Assembly: GCF_003583365.1 (NCBI RefSeq)
Contig: NZ_QXED01000006.1
Location: forward strand, 186,001-250,000
Direction of reading: 5' to 3'
From: Fibrisoma montanum
GTDB lineage: Bacteria; Bacteroidota; Bacteroidia; Cytophagales; Spirosomataceae
DNA length: 64,000 bases
The notes below the pieces were generated by a model. That model saw nothing but the letters and a program-made list of their open reading frames with translations, did no database searches and had not been told where the DNA came from. Positions 34,038-42,240 of this stretch are shown in pieces. A program made the position numbers and the translations under genes. Numbering within the stretch: the first letter of the stretch is position 1; each line of letters starts with the position of its first letter.

Positions 34038-35480
34038 TTATCGCCGAAACGTATTCGTTGGATAGATATAGGGCTGGTAACCTACGCCACTGGGTGCTTC
34101 GGATACGGGTCCAACGTGGCTGTTGGTTACCGAAAAGGGGACCGTTTTAGGTGAACGGTCAATCTGAAAGCGACTAAAGCCATCAAACACACAGTTCACG
34201 AAATACGTCGTCTGGGTTTCGTTGTACAGCCGAACCGCATCAACCTGACTATTTTTAATCGTTACATTGATGAACCGGACGTTGGTAGCTGGCACCGTTC
34301 CAAACCCAGATGGGTCTTTCCGCTCGTCGATGAAAACGCCCGGCATCTCAGGGAATTTAGCCGCTACGTTACCTTTCCCCGAGTTCTCGATTAAGACGTT
34401 CCGAATCTCCAGGTCACCGCCGTGCCCCACGATGATCAGCCCGATGCCTGAACTATTCCGGATCTCATTGTCGTAAAACGCTCCGGAGGAAAGTCCACCG
34501 ATCTGTACACCGTTGTTCTGGTTGGCGGCAAACGGTGACAGCCCCGAGTTACTGACCCGGTTATCGTGCACCCTGGCCCCTGGTGAGCAGGAGTACTGGA
34601 TACCCTCGCAGCCCGTCGAGTCGGTGATGTTATACGCAATCTCCAGACTCGAGATGTAGTGCGGGTAGAGGTAATACACCTCCTCTTTGCCCGCTACGCG
34701 CCGGGTTCGTCTGACGCCCGAATTCATGAACGAACTCCCGACGTAGAAGCCCTCCCCGCGCACGTTGTGGATGTAGTTGTGGTGCAGATACACCCGACCC
34801 ATGTCGAAGTTGCCCCGCTGGGTGCGCACGTCGTCGGTGGGATCGGTTTTGGCCATCAGGCCGGCAAAACCAGCGCTGTCGACCTCCACATGATGCACCT
34901 CCACGTTTTTAGTAAAGCCAGAGAGTACCAGGGCACTTACATCTTTGTACTGAGCCGCCAGACGAATTCCATATTTTATCGAGTCGACGCCATCGCCGGC
35001 GATGACGATTTGATCACAACCCTCAAACGTAAAATTCGCCTGATTGGCAGTGTTGCTGCGGTGGCGAACAACGCCCTGGTAGTTGCGGAATACGACGGGC
35101 TTTGCGGCCGTGCCTACCGCGTTAAGGATTTTCAGGAACGTATAATTGCCGCCCTGAATGCCGACGGTATCTCCGGGCAAAACCCCCATTTTGGCCAGGT
35201 CATACTGACCAGACTTCGAGATGATCACTTTGGGTACCCAGGGCTTGGGAACTGGCTTTACGATAACTACCGTATCACGGCTCGGAAGCGGAGACACGAC
35301 GACGGAATCTTTTGGCGTTGGCACCGGCGGCTCAATAACAACCGTGTCCGGTATTGGCGTTGGTACTGGTTTTGCAACTTCAATGAGGATGCGCTGGCCA
35401 GGCTGCACCCGGATCGTGTCGATGGTCTGGGCCTGGGTGAGTTGAGCTAGCAGAAGGCAGACAAGCAGGAAAGGTTTCAT
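34038..35480 (-). CDS. Secreted right-handed beta-helix protein (tailspike-like)
   Basis: The 480-residue protein begins with a Sec signal peptide ending QAQ (about residue 18), then a Pro/Thr/Val-rich linker (about 30-85, with VPTPIPDTVVIEPPVPTP). From about 90 on it is a parallel beta-helix (GDTVGIQGGNYTFLKIL, EVHHVEVDSAGF, LEIAYNITDSTGCEGIQYS). Beta-helix folds are usual in polysaccharide-binding or depolymerising tailspikes. The signal peptide is not usual for a virion part. It is the last gene of the signal-peptide cluster; CGTAAC lies four bases before its ATG. Confidence 0.75.
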   Translation of the reverse strand: MKPFLLVCLLLAQLTQAQTIDTIRVQPGQRILIEVAKPVPTPIPDTVVIEPPVPTPKDSVVVSPLPSRDTVVIVKPVPKPWVPKVIISKSGQYDLAKMGVLPGDTVGIQGGNYTFLKILNAVGTAAKPVVFRNYQGVVRHRSNTANQANFTFEGCDQIVIAGDGVDSIKYGIRLAAQYKDVSALVLSGFTKNVEVHHVEVDSAGFAGLMAKTDPTDDVRTQRGNFDMGRVYLHHNYIHNVRGEGFYVGSSFMNSGVRRTRRVAGKEEVYYLYPHYISSLEIAYNITDSTGCEGIQYSCSPGARVHDNRVSNSGLSPFAANQNNGVQIGGLSSGAFYDNEIRNSSGIGLIIVGHGGDLEIRNVLIENSGKGNVAAKFPEMPGVFIDERKDPSGFGTVPATNVRFINVTIKNSQVDAVRLYNETQTTYFVNCVFDGFSRFQIDRSPKTVPFSVTNSHVGPVSEAPSGVGYQPYIYPTNTFRR

Positions 35481-35510
35481 GAGGGTTACGATGGATTGAT
35501 AGGTGAAACG

Positions 35511-36692
35511 TTAGGGTATTAAATGCAGTACTGGCGAAACTCTGGACCATAGCCTGGTGAACATCAGGCCGTGCCCGGTGGCATTCGGGTGAACATACGG
35601 GGGGGAGCTATCGACCCAGTAGCTCGACGGGGTTGCACCCGGCGACCATAGATCGCCCATATTTACCAGTATTACTCGATTGTCATTAGTGGCCAAAACC
35701 CGGGCCTCGGCTTTCGCGCGGCATTGAGCCAAAATTGATTCATTCGCATCCGAGCGCGGTGTAATGCCAATGACGAACATAAGTGCCCCCGGAAAGTACG
35801 TCTGCTTTTCAGCGATCATCTTAGCCAGGTTCGCGTCGTACACATTGGCATCATTGTCGTTCATCATGGGCTCATAGAGTATGATGTCCGGTTGGATGAT
35901 GTTACGTATTTCGCCCTGGGAGCGCATGGCCTCGATCTGCGACGAGGTAAACCCGCCGTTCCCTTTGCCAATAATTTCCCAGGTCTTCCCCGTCACTTTC
36001 TGAAGTTCAGTACGAAGCCTGGCGTCGAAATAATCCTCCCAGCTGGACGGCCCCGATCCATTCAGAATACTGTCGTGAATCTTCAGAATGACCTTTTCGG
36101 CATTCCGGCCAAAATCCATCGTGGTACGAACGGCCGCGCTGACGCCGACCCGGACCCAGAAATTCTGCGTGGTTGTAAAACTGCCAACCTGGGTGATGGC
36201 AATCGTTTCGTTATTGTAGACCCAGTTGTTGATCGTGAATTTGTAGGGCTGATTCGGCGTCACATAAACCGGGTCATAGTTGGCCGCAAACCCGGCGATG
36301 TTTAAGGGCGAGTTCTGCCACTGCAGCGCGATGTACGTGGGCTCGCTTACACTCACATTGATTTCCTCGAACCAGGTCTTGTTACCTACCTGGGGCGTAT
36401 AGGAGAAATAGGCTGTGTTATTGTTGATGGTGAGCGTTTGCGTTTGGGGGGGGGTTACGGTGAGGCTCTGCGCGTAGGTCGTGTAGGCCTGGTTAACCCG
36501 CATACCCTCCCGGCGCATACGATCCTTTTCGGGCTGCATGATGCGGGCCAGATAGTGACTATTACCTACCGTCACCGGCACCGTGCCACTGATGCTGACT
36601 GGTTGCGTCTGATACGTAGGAAATCCAGGCTGCTGAGCCTGACTAGCTACACCAAGCAGAGCGAAGGCAATGAGATAGAGTACGCGTTTCAT
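35511..36692 (-). CDS. Secreted SGNH-hydrolase-like protein
   Basis: A 393-residue protein has a signal peptide ending SQAQ (about residue 20). The C-terminal half looks like an SGNH/GDSL esterase: KIHDSILNGSG (possible Ser nucleophile), IIGKGNGGFTSSQ (Gly block), ILYEPMMNDND (Asn block) and PYVHPNATGHGL (catalytic His block). The N-terminal half is beta-rich and may bind glycans. SGNH enzymes in phage tails commonly remove acetyl groups from capsule or O-antigen. Assignment rests on motif order, not alignment. Confidence 0.6.
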   Translation of the reverse strand: MKRVLYLIAFALLGVASQAQQPGFPTYQTQPVSISGTVPVTVGNSHYLARIMQPEKDRMRREGMRVNQAYTTYAQSLTVTPPQTQTLTINNNTAYFSYTPQVGNKTWFEEINVSVSEPTYIALQWQNSPLNIAGFAANYDPVYVTPNQPYKFTINNWVYNNETIAITQVGSFTTTQNFWVRVGVSAAVRTTMDFGRNAEKVILKIHDSILNGSGPSSWEDYFDARLRTELQKVTGKTWEIIGKGNGGFTSSQIEAMRSQGEIRNIIQPDIILYEPMMNDNDANVYDANLAKMIAEKQTYFPGALMFVIGITPRSDANESILAQCRAKAEARVLATNDNRVILVNMGDLWSPGATPSSYWVDSSPPYVHPNATGHGLMFTRLWSRVSPVLHLIP

Positions 36693-37565
36693 TTAGTTAC
36701 GGGGTATAAGAGGTGTTACGTACCAGGCCGCACCATCCCAGAGCGTTAGGCTTGAGCCGTAGCTGGCGTCGGCGGTAATGATGAACAGCACGGGCTTTCC
36801 GGCCTGGACCTGGGCCTGCGCCTGAGCAAACGTGCTGACCAGGCTCAGTGTCGGTTTGGCCGCATCGACCTGCGTTTTGGTGTAGACACTGGCCGCATCG
36901 GCCTTTTGGCTGATGCTAAGCATCTGGGCCGTTTTTTCGGTGTTATAAGTCGACTGGTTGACCTTCCCCCCCAGCAGCTCGTCAGTTTGCGTTTTGGTGT
37001 AGGTTGTCGTCAGGTCGGCTTTCTGGCTGATGCTAAGCTGCTGCTGCAACTGATCCGCTTCGTATAGCGCCCGGTCGACTTTCTCGGCCAGCATCGCATC
37101 CAGGCCCGGAATGTCGCCCATGGTAACCGGCTGGTAGTTGGGTACCGATATCGTCAGCGGCATCTCGTCGGTGGTGCGCAGATACACCGTATCGGCCCGC
37201 ACCACTCCACTGGGAGGTGCCTCTTTCCTGAACAGTAAAAACCCTTTCAGCTGCACCCGGCCCGACCAGCTGATCTCCTGCCAGACGGCGGCCGGCAACG
37301 TGGCGGTTTTGCTGTAGCGAAGGGTTACGAACGGCCCGTTATAGATTACCGCCGGCTGATCGGGAACCGGCAGAATCCGGCCTTCAGGCCCGTCATAGGC
37401 GCGGCACGTCACAAATGGCGGGTCGGCGGCAAAGCGCAGGACCAGATTGATGGGGTTGCCCCGAAAACCCGTCACGTTGACCGTCGGCGGCACGTTCGTC
37501 AGCGTCTGGGCGAAGGCACTGACTGACAGCAGAAGCCACAACAGCCCCGTATTGAGTGCGTTCAT
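36693..37565 (-). CDS. Secreted fibre-like protein with RGNP domain and coiled coil
   Basis: ATG 37563-37565 gives a signal peptide ending SAFAQ; a longer frame to 37736 would add 57 residues overlapping the upstream gene. The N-terminal domain (GFRGNPINLVLRF, LPAAVWQEISWSGRVQLKGFLLF) is paralogous to that of the 38797-39387 product. A heptad-like stretch follows with repeats (LSISQKADLTTTYTKTQTDELLGGKV, LSISQKADAASVYTKTQVD), typical of trimeric phage fibres. A short C-terminal knob ends the protein. The ATG of the next gene follows the stop directly. Confidence 0.7.
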   Translation of the reverse strand: MNALNTGLLWLLLSVSAFAQTLTNVPPTVNVTGFRGNPINLVLRFAADPPFVTCRAYDGPEGRILPVPDQPAVIYNGPFVTLRYSKTATLPAAVWQEISWSGRVQLKGFLLFRKEAPPSGVVRADTVYLRTTDEMPLTISVPNYQPVTMGDIPGLDAMLAEKVDRALYEADQLQQQLSISQKADLTTTYTKTQTDELLGGKVNQSTYNTEKTAQMLSISQKADAASVYTKTQVDAAKPTLSLVSTFAQAQAQVQAGKPVLFIITADASYGSSLTLWDGAAWYVTPLIPRN

Positions 37566-37569
37566 CTGG

Positions 37570-38037
37570 TTATTGACTGATTTGCTCGTAGTTGCTTCCA
37601 TTCCAAACAAACCCCCAGTGCCGTGTCCCGCCCCCGGTGGGCAAGAGAATTCCGTCCCCAAACTGCCCGAGCGTGTTCTGCATTTGCGCCGTGCCGGTCG
37701 CGTTGATCTGCACGTTGGCCGTCGAGCTGTTGTCATACCGCTTCACCACAACGATGGCCCCGACTGTCGAGGCCGGATCGAGGTTGACAGCGATGGCCGT
37801 AGAGCCATTATCGACGGAAATCACCGTATACCCTGCGGTGGGCGCAATCGTGGACGTGGCCGTAATTTTCTGGTAGGCGACCGATGAGCCGCCCCCGCCG
37901 GTGGCGTTCAGCACGCCGTTCGTTACGCTCAGGCCTGTGCCAATCTTGACGACGCCGTACTGGGTCGAGCTGGCCACCTGGCCAAAGCTGGCCAGCCCCA
38001 TCAGCAGGCCAGCCAGCAGAAGTACAATGGCTCTCAT
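37570..38037 (-). CDS. Secreted tail-fibre-like protein
   Basis: A 155-residue protein has a signal peptide ending ASFGQ. The mature start STQYGVVKIGTGLSVTNGVLNA is a characteristic tail-fibre motif, followed by a beta-rich Gly/Thr/Ser domain (VISVDNGSTAIAVNL, LLPTGGGTRHWGFVWNG) resembling a receptor-binding tip. It overlaps the stop of its upstream neighbour by one base. Confidence 0.7.
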   Translation of the reverse strand: MRAIVLLLAGLLMGLASFGQVASSTQYGVVKIGTGLSVTNGVLNATGGGGSSVAYQKITATSTIAPTAGYTVISVDNGSTAIAVNLDPASTVGAIVVVKRYDNSSTANVQINATGTAQMQNTLGQFGDGILLPTGGGTRHWGFVWNGSNYEQISQ

Positions 38038-38777
38038 TACTTCTCCGAAATGGTTACGATCTTATCGGCGTGCATGGTGCCGGTACCATCGGCCCAGACC
38101 ATGTACCACTGATTTGCTTTCCCGTAGATTTCGTCAGCCACAACGAGCACTCTTCGGGCCGTATTGGCTGAAAAGCTCAGTGCGTTCATGGCCGCGTACG
38201 TAGCGGCCGTCTGGTACGGATCAGCGTCCGTAATGCCGTAGCCGGCCAGCGTGGTGGCCGTGTTGGCTTTACCATTCAGCGCCGTCTGGGTGGCCGTACT
38301 GATCGGTTTGTTGGCATCGGACGTATTGTCGACGTTGCCGAGTCCGACGTCGGCTTTCGATCCCGACGTGGCCACGGTGGCCAGGCCCGTCACTTTAGCC
38401 GCGGCAAGTGAGGTGATCCAGGCCGGATTGGCGTAGGAGCCGGTTAGTTGCGGATACAGCGCATTGCCCCGGGCAGTGGTCCAGTACAGGTTGGTCCCCT
38501 CGGCTACGTTTGTGGTGGTCAGCGTGACCGTAGGGCCGCTCTGGCCGTTGACGCTGGTGATAGCGCCACCCGTGGCCGCCGTCACCTCGGAGACCAGGGC
38601 GTAGGGCGAGAAATTACCGGTGTTACCTTTCTGGCCCAGGCGGCCGGCGCTGTTCGCTCCGATGCGCAGGCGGGTTGATTTGGAGGCCGAGGCTGTGTCG
38701 CCCTTGGCGACCTCCAGCTGGGCGAAGGCGCTGACCGACAGCAGCGAGAAACAGAGTACTTTGATAACAGTTTTCAT
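38037..38777 (-). CDS. Tail-fibre repeat protein with signal peptide
   Basis: The 246-residue protein has a signal peptide ending SAFAQ, then typical phage fibre repeats: ITSVNGQSGPTVTLTTTNV, LGNVDNTSDANKPIS, TATQTALNGKANTATTL and AGYGITDAD, as in many long-tail-fibre tips. This makes the phage identity of the cluster firm even though the N-terminus is an export signal. CCGTAAC lies five bases before the ATG. Confidence 0.85.
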   Translation of the reverse strand: MKTVIKVLCFSLLSVSAFAQLEVAKGDTASASKSTRLRIGANSAGRLGQKGNTGNFSPYALVSEVTAATGGAITSVNGQSGPTVTLTTTNVAEGTNLYWTTARGNALYPQLTGSYANPAWITSLAAAKVTGLATVATSGSKADVGLGNVDNTSDANKPISTATQTALNGKANTATTLAGYGITDADPYQTAATYAAMNALSFSANTARRVLVVADEIYGKANQWYMVWADGTGTMHADKIVTISEK

Positions 38778-38796
38778 GACGAGTTACGGGGTTTGT

Positions 38797-39387
38797 TTAA
38801 TTGGAAAGCTTTTTATACACCGTCACCACAACGGTACCGGAAAAGGTCTCGCTGGGTGGACCTCTCAACACACACGTGTTATCGTCGAAAGCTTCCACTC
38901 GCCAGAGTGGATCGGCGGTCGACCGATCGCTCGGGTAGCAATCCCCCACCAGCAGTCGACTGGCTCCCGAGTGGGGCAGCACGTGCCCGGAAGCGACGTT
39001 CTCCAAGGTGAAGAATTTGGTCAGGTTGCTGCTGGGCGGAGCCACGAACGATTTGGGGTCCTTGCTGATCAGCAGCCAGCCGGCGTACCGCACAGTGCTG
39101 CCCATCCGGATCTCAATCCAGCTCTGGTCGGGCAGGGCGATGGTGTTGGCCCAGCGAATCAGCAGCTGCTTGCCGGTTTTGCTGACTGACGGCTGATCGG
39201 TCGGGGCCAACAGCGCAGCCTTGTTTTCCTGATAGGCTGATACCGATACGGTCGCGGCCGTATCGGTGCCCATCAGGGTAATGACCCGGTCGAAGGGATT
39301 ACCCCGGTAGCCAGTCCACCCCTTCAGCTCGGTTTGGGCGAAGCTGTTACCGGCCAGCAGCAGCAATATGATGAGCAGCTTTTTCAT
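38797..39387 (-). CDS. Secreted RGNP-domain fibre protein
   Basis: The 196-residue protein has a signal peptide ending NSFAQ. The domain GYRGNPFDRVITL, then LPDQSWIEIRMGSTVRYAGWLLISK, parallels that of the 36693-37565 product and faintly recalls BppU-type baseplate N-termini. The C-terminal part is a separate beta domain (LTKFFTLENVASGHVLPH, PLWRVEAFDDNTCVL). The function is presumably attachment or assembly of fibres. Confidence 0.65.
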   Translation of the reverse strand: MKKLLIILLLLAGNSFAQTELKGWTGYRGNPFDRVITLMGTDTAATVSVSAYQENKAALLAPTDQPSVSKTGKQLLIRWANTIALPDQSWIEIRMGSTVRYAGWLLISKDPKSFVAPPSSNLTKFFTLENVASGHVLPHSGASRLLVGDCYPSDRSTADPLWRVEAFDDNTCVLRGPPSETFSGTVVVTVYKKLSN

Positions 39388-39466
39388 TGTTTTTATGGTG
39401 TTACTACATTTCTGGTGTGTCCAACAGCGGGAACAGGTGATTCCGGCCTTTGCCCGTCCGTGATTG

Positions 39467-42211
39467 TCACAGCTTGCGAATACGAATCAGATCCATGTAC
39501 GCCCCGTTGCTGGTGCTGCCATTGGTAGCCCCGATCCCGATGGTTGACAACATTCCGTTCCAGTCCGGATGACTCGTGGAGATGACAATCGTCTGTTGAC
39601 TCCCCGTCGGGGTGACGCTGATTGTTTTGGTATAGCCGTTCGAGTTCTCTGGACCGGGCTTTTCCCAATTCAGATTCAGCGCGGAAAAGCCCTGGCCAAT
39701 GAAGGTGATCTCCAGCTGAGTAATCTCACTGGCTTTGTAGCTCCGGTAAGGAGCCGATATCTTGCCAATGAAGCTGGTGACGTTATTGTCGGTCTTGGCA
39801 TCCCCGACATAGAAGCGCCACTTCCCATTCTCCTTTCTGAACTTGGCGTCGAAATTCCACCACTTGACGTTGTCCTTGGTGAAGTCGAAGTCAAACGAAT
39901 AGTCCGGCCGAGGCAGATCGTTGTAGATGTGGCTGCGGGCCTGGCTTTCGGTGCCCACAATCACGTAGCCGTAGTCTTCGTAGACGCCCGGTGAGTCGTA
40001 GTTGACCAGCGGGGCTCCGTTGATGTAGCCCGCATCGTTGCCGAACTCGCCGGCGTTGAGGTCCCCGAAGTTGAACAAACCCGCTTTGAACGAACTGTTC
40101 TGGGGCTGATACAGCGTCAGGCCGATGCCGGAGCCGGCCACGTCGTAGCCGCCTACCCAGTGCTCGGTCGTGCGCACCGTCGGGGTGAAATAGCCCTGAT
40201 AGTTGCTCCAGTTGGTAGCGCCCGCTCCGCTGAAGGGATTGCCGGCCAGCGATACTTTGTGGTTGCGCAGGCGCGGTATGGTATAGATACAGGGGTTCTC
40301 CTGCTCCCGCGATTGCCAGGTGGTTTGGCTGTTATCCCGCTCCAGCACCGTATGGCGGGCGAAGTAGCCCAGAATCGGCTTACCCGGCTCCAGCCAGATC
40401 CACTGCTCCAGAATGATGTTGCCATCTTTATCATTGGCTCCCCATATCTTCGGTCTGACTTTGACGTACAATCCCTGCCCTCCGCTGCGGTGGGTAAAGG
40501 TGGAGCTGGCCAGAACGGTCGATTCGTTGAAGAACGGAGCCTGACTACCCCCCTGCACGGTGTTGGCGCCCGTGTCAAAGCCGTGCCAGCCGGTGTTGTC
40601 GCCCCCGATCTGGTATTGAACACCCGGCGTAAAGTAATCCGAGCCAACCTGCATCTGCCGGCCTTTGTCGGAGCCGATGCCCCGGCCGCCCCCCAGATCA
40701 ACCAGGTAGTCGTTGACCAGCCCCCGGCCGTCGCTGTTACTGGATAGATGACAGACGCAGCCGCCAACACTCCGGCGAATCTTGACCGTCACCAGGCCAT
40801 TGTTCAGGGTCTTGTAGTCGGCTCCCGACCAGCCCTGATCGGCGTAGCTGATAAATTCGCCGTTACCAGGACTGGGACCAGGCCCGGGACCAGGATTGCC
40901 GCCCGATCCGCTGTTGTTGATCACCGCCCAGCTCTTGTTGGCAATGGCCGTCATGCCGTTGTTGCCCGGGTGACGCTTCACACCCGGACTAGCCTGCTGC
41001 CAGTCATTCTGGGCCGTATAGGCGCTTCCCTCCCGGATGTCCGACAGATCGACGAAGCCGTAGCCTTTCTGGGTCGCATAGTTCTGCAGGACCGCATTGA
41101 CGTTCTCCTTGCCGTTCCAGAAACTGTTGCGCAGGTAGATCCTGGTGGTCGGAGCCGGGTTGTGGGCGGCAATGAGCTGATCCAGTCCCGAGCGGAAGGC
41201 CGCTTCGTTGAATTGGCCGGCATCGACGTTCTCCGAAATCGAAATGTAGATATGGGTCGGTGGCAAACCACCGAAGGCGGTATTAACCTCATTGGTAATT
41301 TGGCTGTAATTGTAGCCCGACTGGTACTGCTGTTCCCAGAACGACCCGTTGCCCGAGGCCAGATACTGCACGTCCGGCGAACTCTGGCGCATGAGCGCTA
41401 CGAGCTTATGTACGTAGTCATTGGCCTGCGTGGTGGCCGCCATACCCCAGGCGTTGCCCTCGCCAATCGTAAAGCCCTGACTGCCTTCCTGACCCGGTGG
41501 GGTGTTGGGGTGCTTGGTGATGCTGTTGCCCTGGAAGACGACCCGGACAAAGGTGGCCCCACCCGTTGGCGGAGGATCGTTACCCGATGAGCGGGTAAAC
41601 AAGAGCTGCTTAGTGGCCGTCACCGGACCAAACACGTAGCTATGGGTCACCCCATCCGAGATCCTGCGCCAGGTGATGCGGATCGGTACCTGCGGCATAT
41701 TGTACAGACTCCACTCCTGGGTGTATTCGCCCTGGTTCTGAAGCGGCCCTGACGGATAGTAGGTACCCGGCGTCAGGTTCTGGCCGAGGTTGGAGCGGAT
41801 CTGGGGCAGACTGCCCGTTACCGGCTCGAACTTCAGTTCGACGGGCTGACCCGGGGCCGGAGCCCCTTCGATGCTCAGCTGCTGATTGCTGTTGTAGGTA
41901 AAGCGGGATGAAAGCAGCGGATTCGTACCGGTGGGCGGCTGGGGCTTCTCCAGGGGCGGTACCGTGCCGGCCGGAATAACAATGCCGTTCTCCTCAACAA
42001 TCAGATTCAGCAGGCCGCTGCTGGCATCGCGCTGGTACTGAGTTTTGCCACCCGGCACACTATACGTATTCGTCGGTACCGAGCCGAGCAGGTAGTACTT
42101 GATCTGACCCGTGGCCGGATCACGGCGGGCCAGGCGCTGGGGCGTCTTTTTCTGGGCGATACTGGGTAAGGCCAGCAAGAGCCCTACCCAGATAATCAGC
42201 AAACGTTTCAT
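39467..42211 (-). CDS. Large secreted SGNH-esterase-like tail protein
   Basis: This 914-residue protein has a signal peptide ending PSIAQ. After a beta-rich N-terminus (about 25-230) an SGNH hydrolase region shows FQGNSITKH (Ser block, normally GDS), YLASGNGSFWEQ (Gly), ISISENVD (Asn) and GVKRHPGNNGM (His), at about 235-430. A Gly/Pro linker (GNPGPGPGPSPGNG) leads to a C-terminal lectin- or glycosidase-like beta domain (about 460-914). Predicted to bind and deacylate a surface polysaccharide. CCGTAAC lies five bases before the ATG. Confidence 0.7.
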   Translation of the reverse strand: MKRLLIIWVGLLLALPSIAQKKTPQRLARRDPATGQIKYYLLGSVPTNTYSVPGGKTQYQRDASSGLLNLIVEENGIVIPAGTVPPLEKPQPPTGTNPLLSSRFTYNSNQQLSIEGAPAPGQPVELKFEPVTGSLPQIRSNLGQNLTPGTYYPSGPLQNQGEYTQEWSLYNMPQVPIRITWRRISDGVTHSYVFGPVTATKQLLFTRSSGNDPPPTGGATFVRVVFQGNSITKHPNTPPGQEGSQGFTIGEGNAWGMAATTQANDYVHKLVALMRQSSPDVQYLASGNGSFWEQQYQSGYNYSQITNEVNTAFGGLPPTHIYISISENVDAGQFNEAAFRSGLDQLIAAHNPAPTTRIYLRNSFWNGKENVNAVLQNYATQKGYGFVDLSDIREGSAYTAQNDWQQASPGVKRHPGNNGMTAIANKSWAVINNSGSGGNPGPGPGPSPGNGEFISYADQGWSGADYKTLNNGLVTVKIRRSVGGCVCHLSSNSDGRGLVNDYLVDLGGGRGIGSDKGRQMQVGSDYFTPGVQYQIGGDNTGWHGFDTGANTVQGGSQAPFFNESTVLASSTFTHRSGGQGLYVKVRPKIWGANDKDGNIILEQWIWLEPGKPILGYFARHTVLERDNSQTTWQSREQENPCIYTIPRLRNHKVSLAGNPFSGAGATNWSNYQGYFTPTVRTTEHWVGGYDVAGSGIGLTLYQPQNSSFKAGLFNFGDLNAGEFGNDAGYINGAPLVNYDSPGVYEDYGYVIVGTESQARSHIYNDLPRPDYSFDFDFTKDNVKWWNFDAKFRKENGKWRFYVGDAKTDNNVTSFIGKISAPYRSYKASEITQLEITFIGQGFSALNLNWEKPGPENSNGYTKTISVTPTGSQQTIVISTSHPDWNGMLSTIGIGATNGSTSNGAYMDLIRIRKL

Positions 42212-42240
42212 GATAAGTTACGGTGTTCGTTGGTTGGGGA

